Origin: Megaleporinus macrocephalus
Taxonomy: Eukaryota > Chordata > Actinopteri > Characiformes > Anostomidae
DNA: 64,000 bases
Direction: 5' to 3'
Assembly: GCA_021613375.1 (NCBI GenBank)
Contig: CM038720.1
Location: 5,846,462-5,910,461 of the forward strand
The translations under genes and the position numbers were made by a program. Of this stretch, positions 12,335-23,309 are shown one piece after another. Position 1 is the first letter of the stretch; every line of letters starts with the position of its first letter. The notes under the pieces are model-generated. The model did no database searches and was not told the origin of the DNA. It worked only from the letters and a program-made list of their open reading frames with translations.

Positions 12335-13445
12335 CTGTAACACTTCACCTACCTGTGTACAGGTAAACTATAACACTACCTTCACCTACCTACCTGTGTA
12401 CAGGTAAACCGTAACACTACCTTTACCTACCTACCTGTGTACAGGTAAACTGTAACACTACCTTTACCTACCTACCTGTATACAGGTAAACCGTAACACT
12501 ACCTTTACCTACCTACCTGTATACAGGTAAACCGTAACACTACCTTTACCTACATACCTGTGTACAGGTAAACCGTAACACTACCTTTACCTACCTACCT
12601 GTATACTGGTAAACCGTAACACTACCTTTACCTACATACCTGTGTACAGGTAAACCGTAACACTACCTTTACCTACCTACCTGTGTACAGGTAAACCGTA
12701 ACACTACCTTTACCTACCTACCTGTGTACATGTAAACCGTAACACTACCTTTACCTACCTACCTGTGTACAGGTAAACTGTAACACTACCTTTACCTACC
12801 TACCTGTGTACAGGTAAACTGTAACACTACCTTTACCTACCTACCTGTGTACATGTAAACTATAACACTACCTTCACCTACCTACCTGTGTACAGGTAAA
12901 CTGTAACACTACCTTTACCTACCTACCTGTGTACAGGTAAACTGTAACACTACCTTTACCTACCTACCTGTGTACATGTAAACTGTAACACTACCTTCAC
13001 CTACCTACCTGTGTACAGGTAAACTGTAACACTACCTTCACCTACCTGTGTACAGGTAAACCGTAACACTACCTTCACCTACCTGTGTACAGGTAAACAT
13101 AACACTACCTTCACCTACCTGTGTACAGGGTAAACTGTAACACATAGCTTTACCTACCTGTGTACAGGTACAACTGTGTAACACTACCTTTACACCGTAC
13201 CTGTGTAACAGGTAAACTGTGAAAACACTACCTTCACCTTACCTGTGTACAGGTAAACTGTTACAATACCTTCACCTACCTGTGTACAGGTAAACTGTAA
13301 CACTACCTTTGTACAGGTAAAACTGTAACACTACCTTCACCTACCTACCTGTATACAGGTAAACTGTAGCATTGCCCTCATCTACCTACCTGTGTCCAGG
13401 TACACTGTAACACTACCTTCTCCTACCTGTGTACAGGTAAACTAT
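12335..13445. repeat. 41-bp minisatellite with palindromic core
   Basis: About 27 units of 41 bp. ACCTG starts at 12392 and 12433, for example. Each unit contains ACCTGTGTACAGGT or the perfect palindrome ACCTGTATACAGGT, followed by AAAC-YRTAACACTACC. After about 13030 the units are shorter, and between 13100 and 13270 they carry many one-base insertions that look like sequencing errors. The palindromes allow hairpin or cruciform formation in every unit. Confidence 0.95.
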
Positions 13446-13632
13446 ATAGCTGTGTTTCAAATCCGAGGCTGCAGCCTAGAGTGTGCTCACTGCCCCCTAG
13501 TGAGTGTATGTGAGTATACTTCTATACAGATGGGTTCAATGTGGAATTTCCCTCTGGGATCAATAAAGTATCTATCTATCTATTTAGGTAGTGCCCTAGA
13601 AATCCAGCCTACGTCGGTTTTGGAACGCAGCC
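13446..13632. mobile_element. Short inverted-repeat element with nested LINE tail
   Basis: The left end AGCTGTGTTTCAAATCC and the right end TTTTGGAACGCAGCCC are approximate inverted repeats of a fish MITE-like family (GGCTGTGTCTCAAATC). A related left end is seen again at 29632. I could not find a clear target duplication. Confidence 0.45.
13540..13585 (+). mobile_element. LINE 3' tail fragment with (ATCT)n
   Basis: The segment GGAATTTCCCTCTGGGATC-AATAAAGT followed by TATC repeats is the tail of a widespread fish non-LTR retrotransposon. I do not assign the family. It sits inside the inverted-repeat element, which implies a nested insertion. Confidence 0.5.
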
Positions 13633-14235
13633 CATGTCCCTATAGTAAGGCTGGGTTACTTGGCGGTGAGACTGCCATCTCTTTAGGAACGGGCAGAGAC
13701 CAAGATATTCCAAACTGAAGGTCAAATTCCCCAAAACACTATCGCTGACGCTTCCCTGCTCGCGGCGTACGCAGCACTCTGATTGGCTCTTCCTGAGGGG
13801 CGGGGCTTTCTCTGTCCACATAAGCTATATCAAGAGTTATGAGCGCTCACAGTTCAACCTCATTTATAGCATCTCTGGGAAAATCACTAGCCATGGATCC
13901 CATATTGGAATATTATATTGGAATGTTGGAAACTACAGCCCATTAACTGGCACAGGCAGCATCTCTAGAACGTAAACACAACACTGACCACAACAAGGCA
14001 TTAACTTTAGTGACCATCCCTCAAATTCCATACTGGCACAAAGCCTTCGGAATACAATCTGTTTTCCTGCTGGACAGATTCCTGGCAGAGCCGGAGACAG
14101 TGATACGTCCCCCCCGACACGCGGAACCCTGAGCGGTGCAGTTTTTCAGCTCTGCTATTGACTGAACCGTTCATCACCGACACTCGGGAACCTCACAGTG
14201 GACACCAAAAACATTCACCACCGCTTAATCTTATA
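13633..14235. other. Unassigned unique sequence
   Basis: No gene or repeat recognised in about 600 bases of ordinary composition. Confidence 0.5.
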
Positions 14236-14236
14236 A

Positions 14237-14271
<35 letters not shown>

Positions 14272-14285
14272 ATTAATAATAATTA
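14236..14285. repeat. (TAA)n microsatellite
   Basis: A trinucleotide AAT/TAA run of about 16 units with one interruption near 14270. Confidence 0.93.
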
Positions 14286-14860
14286 ACCTTCAGCTGAACT
14301 TCACTTTATATACTGTACATGTATTAGTTAATGAATGAATAATAAGATTAGGAGCTGATAAGGTTGTAACAGATCATCAGCCTCAGAAGCAGGTTAGTTC
14401 TGACTGAACTCCAAAGCACTGGATGAGCTGAGAGGTACGAGAGTTATGGATCTTAATATCAGAACAACAAACACATCAACACAAACAACAACAACACACA
14501 AGAAAACATCCGCACACACCACACCATCCACATACACACAGTCCCGCACGCTACCTCACACCGCCGAGCAGCACTCCGCTGGCATCCTCACCGCTCCGTC
14601 TCAGGAGAGCCACCGGAGAGAGAGAGAAAGAGGAGCGAGGAGAGCGAGGGAAGAGAGAGAGAGAGATGAGAGAGAGGGGAGAGAGAGAGGATAGGCTGAG
14701 GATAGACCGAGGCATGGTCCTCGTATCAGGGACACAGCAACAGTAGCAATGTTTCTCTCGTTCTCCTCTAGCTCTCTCTCCACCACAGCGATCCCATTCA
14801 ACACGCTCGCTTTCCGCATCTCTTCCGCTCGCTGACTCACAGCCGCTCCTCTCCCTCACA
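14286..14860. other. Unique segment with purine-rich core
   Basis: A CA/AC-rich stretch (14450-14560) is followed by a GA-rich purine block (about 14615-14692) and then CpG-containing sequence to 14860. Open frames on both strands here are Arg/Glu/Ser-rich and look compositional. No gene can be supported. Confidence 0.45.
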
Positions 14861-17440
14861 CTCTCTCTCTCCCTCCATTCCTCTATACGCTCTACTCTCA
14901 CGCGCTCTCTCTACACCTACTCTCTCTCTTTACTCTATACTCCTCCATCTCTCACACTCCCTCTCATCCTTCAACCTACTACTCTCTCACCTTTACTCTA
15001 TACTCTCTCCATCACACTCCTTCTCTCTCTCCTTTACTCTATACTCTCTCTCTCTCGTCACACCCTCGCTCTACCACCTACTCTCAGCTCTCCCGTCCTT
15101 TACTCTAAATCCTCTCTCTCTCACACTCCCTCTCTCTACAACCGACGCTCTCTCCCTCGCTTTACTCTATACTCTACTCTCTCAACTCACTGACATCCAC
15201 CCTCTCTACAACCTACCTCTCTCTCCCTCCTATACTCTACTACTCCTCTCTCACACACTCCCTCACCTCCTACAACCTACTCTCTATCTCCCTCCTTTAA
15301 CTCTATAACTCTCTCACACCTCTACACTCCCTCACTCTACAACCAACTCCTCTTCTCCCTCCTTTTACTCTTAATACTCTCTCTCCACATCCACACCTCC
15401 CTCTCTCTACACACCTAACTCTCCTCTCACATCCCTTTACTCCTATACTCTCTCACTCTCACACTCCCTCTCCTACAGCCTACTCTCCTCCTTTACTCTA
15501 TACTCTCTCATCTCTCACGCTAAACACTGCCAACACCCATCCTCTCTCTACAACCTACTCTCTCTCCCTCCTTTACTCTATACTCTCTGCTCTCTCACAC
15601 TCCCTTCTCTCTACAACAACTCTCTCTGCCCTCCCTTTACGTCTATACTCCTCACTCTCACACACTCTCTCTCCTCTCCTTTAACTCTATACGCTCGTAG
15701 CTCATCACACTCCCTCTCCTCTACAACCTACTCTCTCTCCCTTCCTTTACTCTATACTCTCTCAATCATTCACACTCCCTCTCTCTACAACACTTACTCT
15801 CTCGCTCCTTTACTCTATACTCTCTCTCTCACACACATCCCTCTCCTCTACACAAAACCTACTCATCGTCTCCCTCCTTTACTCTATACTCTCTCTCTCA
15901 CACTCCCTCTCTCTACAACCTACTCTCTCTCCCTCCTTTACTCTATACTCGACATCTCTCACACTCCACTCTCTACAACCTCTCTCTCTTTATCTCTATT
16001 ACTCACCCACTTCTCTACAACCTACTCTCCCTCCCTCCTTTAATCCTATAATCTCTCTCACGCTCCGCTCCTCTCCTCCTTTACTCTATACTCTCTCTCT
16101 TCACACTCCCTCTCTCTACAACCTTACCTCTCTTCCCTCCTTTACCTCTATACATCTCTCTCTCTCACACTCTCTCTCTACAACCGACTCTCTCTCTTTT
16201 ACTCTATAACTCCCTCTCTCACACTCCCTCTCTCTACAACCTACTCTTCTCTCCCTCCTTTACTCTATACTCTCTCTCTCTCTCTCACACTCCCTCCTCT
16301 ACAACCTACTCCCTCCCTCCCTCCTTTACTCTATACTCTCTCCCTCTCTCTACAACCTACCTCTCTCTCCCTCCTTTACTCTATAGTACTACTCTCCTCT
16401 CTCACAGCTCCCCTCTCTCCCTCCTTTACTCTATACTCTCTCTCTCACACTCCCTCTCTCTACAACCTACTCTCTCTCCCTCCTTTACTCTATACTCTCT
16501 CTCTCTCACACTCCCTCTCTCTACAACCTACTCTCTCTCCCTCCTTTACTCTATACTCTCTCTCTCTCACACTCCCTCTCTCTACAACCTACTCTCTCTC
16601 CCTCCTTTACTCTATACTCTCTCTCTCGCTCTCACACTCCCTCTCCTACAACCTAACTCTCTCCTCCCTACCCTATTACCTCTATACTCTCTACTCTCTC
16701 ACACTCCTCTCTCTACACAACCTACTCTCTCTCGTCCTTTAACTGCGATAACTTCTCTCCTCTCTCACACTCCCTCTCTCTACAACCTACTCTCACTCCC
16801 CTCCATTTACTCTATACTCTCCTCTCTCATCCCCACTCCGTCCGCTCTACAACCTACTCTATCTCTCCCTCCTTTACTCTATACTCTCTCTCTCACACAC
16901 TCCCTCTCTCTTACAAACCTACTCTCTCTCGCCTCCTTTACCTCTATATACTCTCTCTCTCGCACACTGCGTCTCTCAACAACCTACTCTCTCTCCCATC
17001 CTTTACCTCTATACTCTCTCTCACACACTGCTGTACAACCTACTCTCTCTCCTTCGACTACAGCCTAACTCCTCTCTCCCTCCTTTAAACCGTCTAACTC
17101 ACCTCTCTCACGCTCTCACTCTCTATCCGCCTACTCTCATCACTCCCTCCTTTACCGTCTACGTACTCTCTCTCTCATCACACGTCCTACTCTCTACAAC
17201 CTACTCTCTCTCCCTCCTTTACTCTACATCTCTCTCCACTCTCTCTCTACCGCCTACTCTCTTCTCCCTCCTTTCACTCTATAACTCTCTCTCTCTCACA
17301 CTCTCCTCTCTCTACCAACTACTCTCTCTCCCTCCTTTCACTCTATACTCTCCCTCTCTTTCACACTACCCTCTCTCTACAACCTACTCTCTCTCCCTCC
17401 TTTACTCTATACTCTCTCTCACACACTGCTGTACAACCTA
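14861..17440. repeat. 61-bp pyrimidine satellite (array I)
   Basis: Tandem units of about 61 bp contain CTCCCTCCTTTACTCTATAC and CACTCCCTCTCTCTACAACC. In the clean central part the marker TACAACCTAC lies at 16461, 16522 and 16583, which gives the period. The plus strand is nearly all C/T with occasional A. Flanking copies carry many scattered one-base insertions and deletions, unlike the clean copies at 16430-16640. Confidence 0.9.
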
Positions 17441-20412
17441 CTCTCTCTCCCTTCACTACAGTCTACCCTTTCTCCCTCCTTTACCGTCTACTCTCTCTCT
17501 CCCTCCTTTACCGTCTACTCTCTCTCTCCCTCCTTTACCGTCTACTATTTCTCTCCTTTACCGTCTACTCTCTCCCTCTTTTACCATCTACTCTCTCCCT
17601 CCTTCACCGTCTACTCTCTCCCTCTTTTACCATCTACTCTCTCTCTCTCTCCCTCCTTCACCATCTGCTCTCTCCCTCCTGTACCGTCTACTCTCTCCCT
17701 CTTTTACCGTCTACTCTCTCTCTCCTTTACCGTCTACTCTCTCCCTCCTTCACCGTCTACTCTCTCTCTCCCTCCTTTACCGTCTACTATTTCTCTCCTT
17801 TACCGTCTACTCTCTCCCTCCTTTACCGTCTACTCCTCTCTTCATCATTTTACCGTCTACTCTATCTCTCCTCTCCTTTAACCGTCCACGTCTCGTCCCT
17901 CCTTTACCGTCTAACTCTCGTCTCGTCCTTCACAGTCTACTCTCTCTCTCCCTCCTTTACCGTCTGCTATTTCTCTCCTTCACTGTCTACTCTCTCCCTC
18001 CTGTACCATCTACTCTCTCCCTCTTTTGCCATCTACTCTCTCTCTCCTTTACCATCTACTCTCTCCCTCCTTCACCGGTTCTACTCTACTCTCTCCCTGT
18101 CCTTTACTGCTCTACTATTTCTCTTCGTCTCTTTACTGTCTACACTCTCTCCCTCCTTACCGTCTACTCTCTCCACTCCCTTTCTACCGTTCTACTACCG
18201 TCTTCTCCTCTCTCCTCGTCTACCTTTCATCTCTCCTTTACAGTCTACTATTCTCCCTCCTTTACCGTCTACTCTCTTACTCTCTCCTCTCATTTACCGT
18301 CTACTCTCTCCCTCCTTTACCGGCTACTCTCTCTCTCCTTTACCGTCTACTCTATCTCTCCTTTACCGTCTACTCTTCCCCTCCTTTACCGTCTACTATT
18401 TCTCTCCTGTACCGTCTACTCTCTCTCTCCGTTACCGTCTACTCTCTCTCTCCTTTACTGGTCTACTCTCTCTCCTACCGTCTACCTCTTCTCCTTACTG
18501 TTTACTCTACTCCTCCCTTTACCGTCTACTCTTTCTCTCCTTTACCGTCTACTCTCTCTCTCTCCTCTACCGTCTACTCTTTCCCTCCTTTACCGTCTAC
18601 TCTCTCTCTCCTTTACCGTCTACTCTCTCCCTCCTTTACCATCTACTATTTCTCTCCTGTACCGTCTACTCTCTCTCTCCGTTACCGTCTGCTCTCTCTC
18701 TCCTTTACTGTTTACTCTCTCCCTCCTTTACCGTCTACTCTTTCTCCTTTACCGTCTACTCTTTCCCTCCTTTACCGTCTTCTCTCTCCCTCCTCTAGTC
18801 TACTCTCTCTCTCCTTTACCGTCTACTATTTCTCTTCTCTACCGTCTACTCTCTCTCTATTTACCGTCTACTCTCTCCCTCCTTTACCGTCTACTCTCTC
18901 CCTCCTTTACTGTCTACTCTCTCCCTCCTTTACCGTCTACTCTCTCTCTCCTTTACCATTTACTCTCTCTCACCTGTACCGTCTAGTCTCTCACTCCTTT
19001 ACCATCTACTCTCTCCCTCTGTTACTGTCTACTTTCCCCCTTCTTTACCGTCTTCTCTTTCTCTCCTTTACTCTCTTCTCTCTCTCTCCTTTACCGTCTA
19101 CTCTCTCTCTCCTTGACCGTCTACTCTCTAACTCCTCTACCATCTACTCTCTCTCTCATTTACCGTCTAGTATTTCTCTTCTCTACCGTCTACTCTCTCC
19201 CTCCTTTACCGTCTTCTCTTTCTCTCCTTTACTCTCTTCTCTCTCTCCTTTACCATCTACTCTCTCTCTCCATTATCGTCTACTCTCTCTCCTTTACCAT
19301 TTACTCTCTCCCTCCTTTACCGTCTACTCTCTCTCTTCTTTACCGTCTACTCTCTCTCTCCTTTACCATCTACTCTCTCCCTCATTTACCGTCTACTCTC
19401 TCTCCTTTACCATCAACTATTCTCCCCTTTACCGTCTACTCTCTCTCTCCTTTACCATCTAATCTCTCTCTCTCCTTTACTGTCTACTCTCTCCCTCATT
19501 TACCGTCTTCTCTCTCTCTCCTTGACCGTCTTACTTCTCTCTCCTTTACCGTTCTACTCTAGTCCTCCTTTACCTCTCTATACTCTCTCTCCTTTACTGT
19601 TTACTCTCTCCTTCATTTACAGTTTACTCTCTCTCTCCGTTACCGTCTACTCTCTCCTTTACCATCTACTATTTCTATCCTGTACCGTCTACTCTCCCCT
19701 TCATTTACAGTCTACTCTCTCTCTCCTTTACCATCTACTATTTCTATCCTGTACCGTCTACTCTCCCCTTCATTTACAGTCTACTCTCTCTCTCCGTTAC
19801 CGTTTTTGACTCTCTCTCTTTTTGTGTTTAATCTCCCATTCATTACAGTTGTACTCTTCTCTTCCGTTACCGTTATCTCCCCCCTCTCTCTCTTTAGCCA
19901 TCTACTATTTCTCTCCTGTACCGTCTACTCTCTCTCTCCTTTACTGTTTACTCTCTCCCTCCTTTACCGTCTTCTACTCTCCTCTTCGCTTTCACTCGTC
20001 TACTCTCTCTCTCCTTTACTGTTTACTCTCTCCCTCCTTTACCGTCTACTCTCTCTTTCGTTTACCGTCTACTCTCTCTCTCCTTTACTGTTTACTCTCT
20101 CCCTCCTTTACCGTCTACTCTCTCTTTCGTTTTACTGTCTTACTCTCTCTCTATCCTTTCCTGTATATACTCTCTCTCCTCCTTTACACGTTCTCTACTC
20201 ATCTCTCTCCTTTACCATCTACTATTTCTCTCCTGTACCGTCTACTCTCTCTCTCCTTTACCGTCTACTATTTCTCTCCTGTACCGTCTACGCTCTCCCT
20301 CCTCTACCGTCTACTCTTTCCCTCCTTTACCGTCTACTCTCTCCCTCATCTACCGTCTTCTCTCTCTCTCCTTTACCATCTACTCTCTCCCTCCTTTACC
20401 GTCTACTCTTGG
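17441..20412. repeat. 23-27-bp pyrimidine satellite (array II)
   Basis: Tandem units TTTACCGTCTACTCTCTCYC, 23-27 bp long, continue directly from array I, which has the related core CCTCCTTTACTCTA. Variants include TACTATTTCTCTCC and TTTACTGTTTACTC. Open frames of up to 478 codons (18026-19462), rich in Ser, Leu, Tyr and Pro, arise because a pyrimidine-rich strand offers few stop codons. They are not genes. Confidence 0.92.
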
Positions 20413-20454
20413 TCTCCTGAGCGGTTGTGATGAATAACACATGTTAAATATCGT

Positions 20455-20620
20455 TTATGTTAAAAGTTTGTGTGCCTCTGTTTTCAGGAACATGTGTGTT
20501 CAGCCCTGCACACTGACTTGACTCGTTCCTCCTTACAGAACCGCTTCAGCTCTGATATGTTGATGGACTTCCTCCTATCAACTCCAAACCTTACTCTGCC
20601 TCAACAGTTCTACTGGAGGC
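20455..20620 (-). mobile_element. Tc1-like transposase fragment
   Basis: An island of non-satellite sequence inside the pyrimidine block. On the minus strand it reads close to INISELKRFCKEERVK, matching the C-terminal PTNLTELKQFCKEEW region of Tc1 transposases. The nucleotide sequence is clearly related to the minus-strand Tc1 at 55150-55835 (both contain CTCGTTCCT-CTTACAGAAC-GCTTCAG). Confidence 0.65.
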
Positions 20621-20640
20621 AGGTCTAGACTTCAACTCCC

Positions 20641-20931
20641 TCTTTCCCCCTACTCCTCCCTTTCCCTCTCACCCCACTCTCACAGCCACTTCTCCCTGTC
20701 TCACTCTATCCCCCTCTCTCTCGCTCCCCCTTGTCCCTTCCTTACCATTTACTCCCTCTCTCCTTCTCCCTGTCTTTTTCCCTCCTCCCTCCTATACAAT
20801 CTCTCCTTTATCTATCTCTCCCGCACTCTCTCTCTCTTTCTCTCTCATCCCACCTCTGAATCCTTCTTACTCACCTGTGCTCTCTCTCTCTCTCTCTCAT
20901 CTCACTCTGATACTCCTTCTTACTCACCTGT

Positions 20932-20968
<37 letters not shown>

Positions 20969-21101
20969 CTCTTCACTCACTCTCTCATCCCACCTCTGAA
21001 TCCTTCTTACTCACCTGTGCTCTCTCTCTCTCTCTCTCTCACTCACTCCCGCTCATCTCCCACCTTCTGAATCCTTCTTACCACTCACCTGCTCGCATCC
21101 T

Positions 21102-21132
<31 letters not shown>

Positions 21133-21177
21133 ACTCACTCTCTCATCCCACCTCTGAATCCTTCTTACTCACCTGTG

Positions 21178-21210
<33 letters not shown>

Positions 21211-21474
21211 ACTCTCTCATCCCACCTCTGAATCCTTCTTACTCACCTGTGCTCTCTCTCTCTCTCTCTCTCTCTCATCATCCTATCCCTCTGAAATCCT
21301 TCTTACTCACCTGTGCTCCTCTCTCTCTCTCTCTCCTCTCCTCTCTCTCACTCACTCTCTCATCTCATCCTCTCGACTCCCTTCCTCTCCATCCCTCACC
21401 TCGTGCTCTCTCTCTCTCTCTCTCTCTCTCACTCACTCTCTCATCCCACCTCTGAATCCTTCTTACTCACCTGT

Positions 21475-21523
<49 letters not shown>

Positions 21524-21583
21524 TCACTCACTCACTCCTCATCTCTCCATCCCACTCTGATATCCTTTCTTACTCACCTGTCG

Positions 21584-21587
<4 letters not shown>
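20641..21587. repeat. 75-85-bp pyrimidine satellite with internal (CT)n (array III)
   Basis: Repeated blocks CATCCCACCTCTGAATCC + TTCTTACTCACCTGTG are separated by (CT)n runs of varying length. Copies begin near 20987, 21144, 21218 and 21442, with more diverged ones between. The right end merges into a long (CT)n. Confidence 0.88.

Positions 21588-21665
<78 letters not shown>
21588..21665. repeat. (CT)n microsatellite
   Basis: A CT run with one G interruption near 21609. It ends the 6.8-kb pyrimidine block. Confidence 0.95.
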
Positions 21666-21667
<2 letters not shown>

Positions 21668-21947
21668 GTGGGCCTGCCCCCGTCTTCCCTAAGTCAGCCT
21701 CTCAGCAGCTGAAAGGACGTGGGGGGGACGAGTTTGACTCACCGCTGCTCCAAAAAAGAGCTTTTAATAGAAACTACTCGGCGCGCTCGACTCGACTCCG
21801 CTGATCTTACATCACCAGCCGGCGCTCTACACACAGCGCAGCGTGGAGACAAATATAACCCACTAACGCATTCCTTCTACAGTCGCCGAATCAGAGCCGC
21901 AGCTGCAGCACTAACCCGCTCTCCGCAGTTTAAACCATCCAACCATC

Positions 21948-21950
<3 letters not shown>
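21666..21950. other. Unique CpG-containing spacer
   Basis: Non-repetitive sequence between two simple repeats with a short CpG-rich portion (21770-21850). No gene recognised. Confidence 0.4.

Positions 21951-22010
<60 letters not shown>
21951..22010. repeat. (AG)n microsatellite
   Basis: Thirty AG repeats. Like the AG tract at 1989-2140 it is followed directly by ATCTGG, so the two may share ancestry. Confidence 0.96.
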
Positions 22011-22015
<5 letters not shown>

Positions 22016-22054
22016 GAGCGGGGGTCCTTTGGCTGGGACTGTCTGGCTGCTCAA

Positions 22055-22298
22055 CAGACCCCAGACCCAACCCCAACCCCAGACCCAACCCCAACCCCAG
22101 ACCCAACCCCAGACCCAACCCCAGACCCAACCCCAACCCCAACCCCAGACCCAACCCCAGACCCAGACCCAACCCCAGACCCAACCCCAACCCCAGACCC
22201 AACCCCAACCCCAGACCCAACCCCAGACCCAGACCCAACCCCAACCCCAACCCCAGACCCAACCCCAACCCCAGACCCAACCCCAACCCCAACCCCAA
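22055..22298. repeat. C-rich CCCCAA/CCCAGA array, G-quadruplex-prone minus strand
   Basis: A hexamer-based array mixes CCCCAA and CCCAGA units on the plus strand. The minus strand is therefore a dense run of GGGG and GGG blocks separated by TT or TCT, an ideal G-quadruplex sequence. Frames translating to Gly-Leu, Trp-Gly, Gln-Pro or Thr-Pro-Asp repeats are artefacts. Confidence 0.95.
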
Positions 22299-22674
22299 AT
22301 CAAATCAAAACAGAATGAACTGCATGTGTACGAATCAAAGGACAGACAATATCAGTCAAAACACCTCCTCAAGTATCTTTTTATTCTATTATATTAATAG
22401 TAATAATATTAGTGAATAAGTGTGAAGAGATCAGAACTATAGAATAGTCGGTATGGAATTATTCGTGGAGCAGAATTAAACATCTGGTTGTGTTTAAAGA
22501 ATGTTTAGAGGGTCTTTTAGAAATGAGTTCTAGTGAATTATTATATTTCAAATAGTATTTTAGATCATATTTAGATTATAGCATTTGCCTTTTAAGCCTT
22601 TATGGCGTAAATAAGTAGCTACTCACTGGATCAGTTGGAGTTAAAATAATTGTTGCCAGCTGAAAGATATTAAT
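22299..22674. other. Unassigned AT-rich spacer
   Basis: No gene or repeat family recognised. Confidence 0.5.
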
Positions 22675-22760
22675 CACTGCAGTAATTATCCAATCAAAGC
22701 CTCATATCCTCACTGTCCAAAGAAAGTCTCAACTTTCAATGTAAGTCAATGGAACCAGTT
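22675..22760. mobile_element. Fragment of the 250-bp inverted-repeat family
   Basis: CTCACTGTCCAAAGAAAG and TGTAAGTCAATGGAACCA match parts of the MITE family described at 44437 and 45427. Only one end and part of the middle remain. The left flank, 22675-22701, is identical to 3251-3277. Confidence 0.55.
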
Positions 22761-23305
22761 GTTTTCAGGAAAACAAAAATTGACATGCATGTTTTAATTT
22801 ACACGGTGACGACAAACAGTGTGAATCGCATATATCATAGTACACATCGCTTCAAAGAGTTTCCACCAGTTCGCAGTGTTCGCTTTCAGACGCCAGCCAT
22901 CTGCACGACACCTCCAAAGGAACCTGAAATCCATTTAGGTTTATTTTAGCACCGGCACATTCAGGCAGCCTTTAGGATAATGATTCCCAGCTCGCCTCGA
23001 CTGTACATGCGAAGCCCAGCCTTAATTCTTTGGCTCAGTCCTGCTGCTAAAGGGCCTTCGTTGATTCGTTACCCTCGGTTTTCATTCTCCGGCCCACGGA
23101 GACTGAATTTTGAGTGGGCTAAATTTAGCACCTTGCCTCCGCTACATTGTAGGGGTTTGCTGTTGTGTCACAGAGAGCGTGTGTGGGTAGCACAGCCAGC
23201 AGAAACTGCACCTCGGAGCAAAGCTTGAACCGCTCTCGCTGCCAACCAGTCAAACGCCAGCCAAGATTTTTTTAATTACACAGCTTCAGAAGAGGCTACA
23301 TCTTC
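22761..23305. other. Unique complex sequence, possible conserved non-coding DNA
   Basis: About 500 bases with balanced composition and no repeat signature. It contains homeodomain- and MEF2-like AT motifs (for example CTAAATTTAG) set in GC-richer DNA. Absence of repeats and high complexity make it a candidate conserved non-coding element. No open frame is convincing. Confidence 0.3.
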
Positions 23306-23309
23306 AAAC

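Noticed and set aside
18026..19462. 478-codon open frame
   Set aside because: It lies wholly in a 23-27-bp pyrimidine satellite. A strand with few purines cannot easily form stops. The unit length is not a multiple of three and the product is a low-complexity Ser/Leu/Tyr/Pro repeat.
22055..22298. Telomere of TTGGGG type
   Set aside because: Mixed CCCCAA/CCCAGA units, internal position and short length. Fish telomeres are TTAGGG.
21911..22303. Gly-Leu and Trp-Gly repeat frames on the minus strand
   Set aside because: Direct translations of the GGGGTT/GGGTCT hexamer array.
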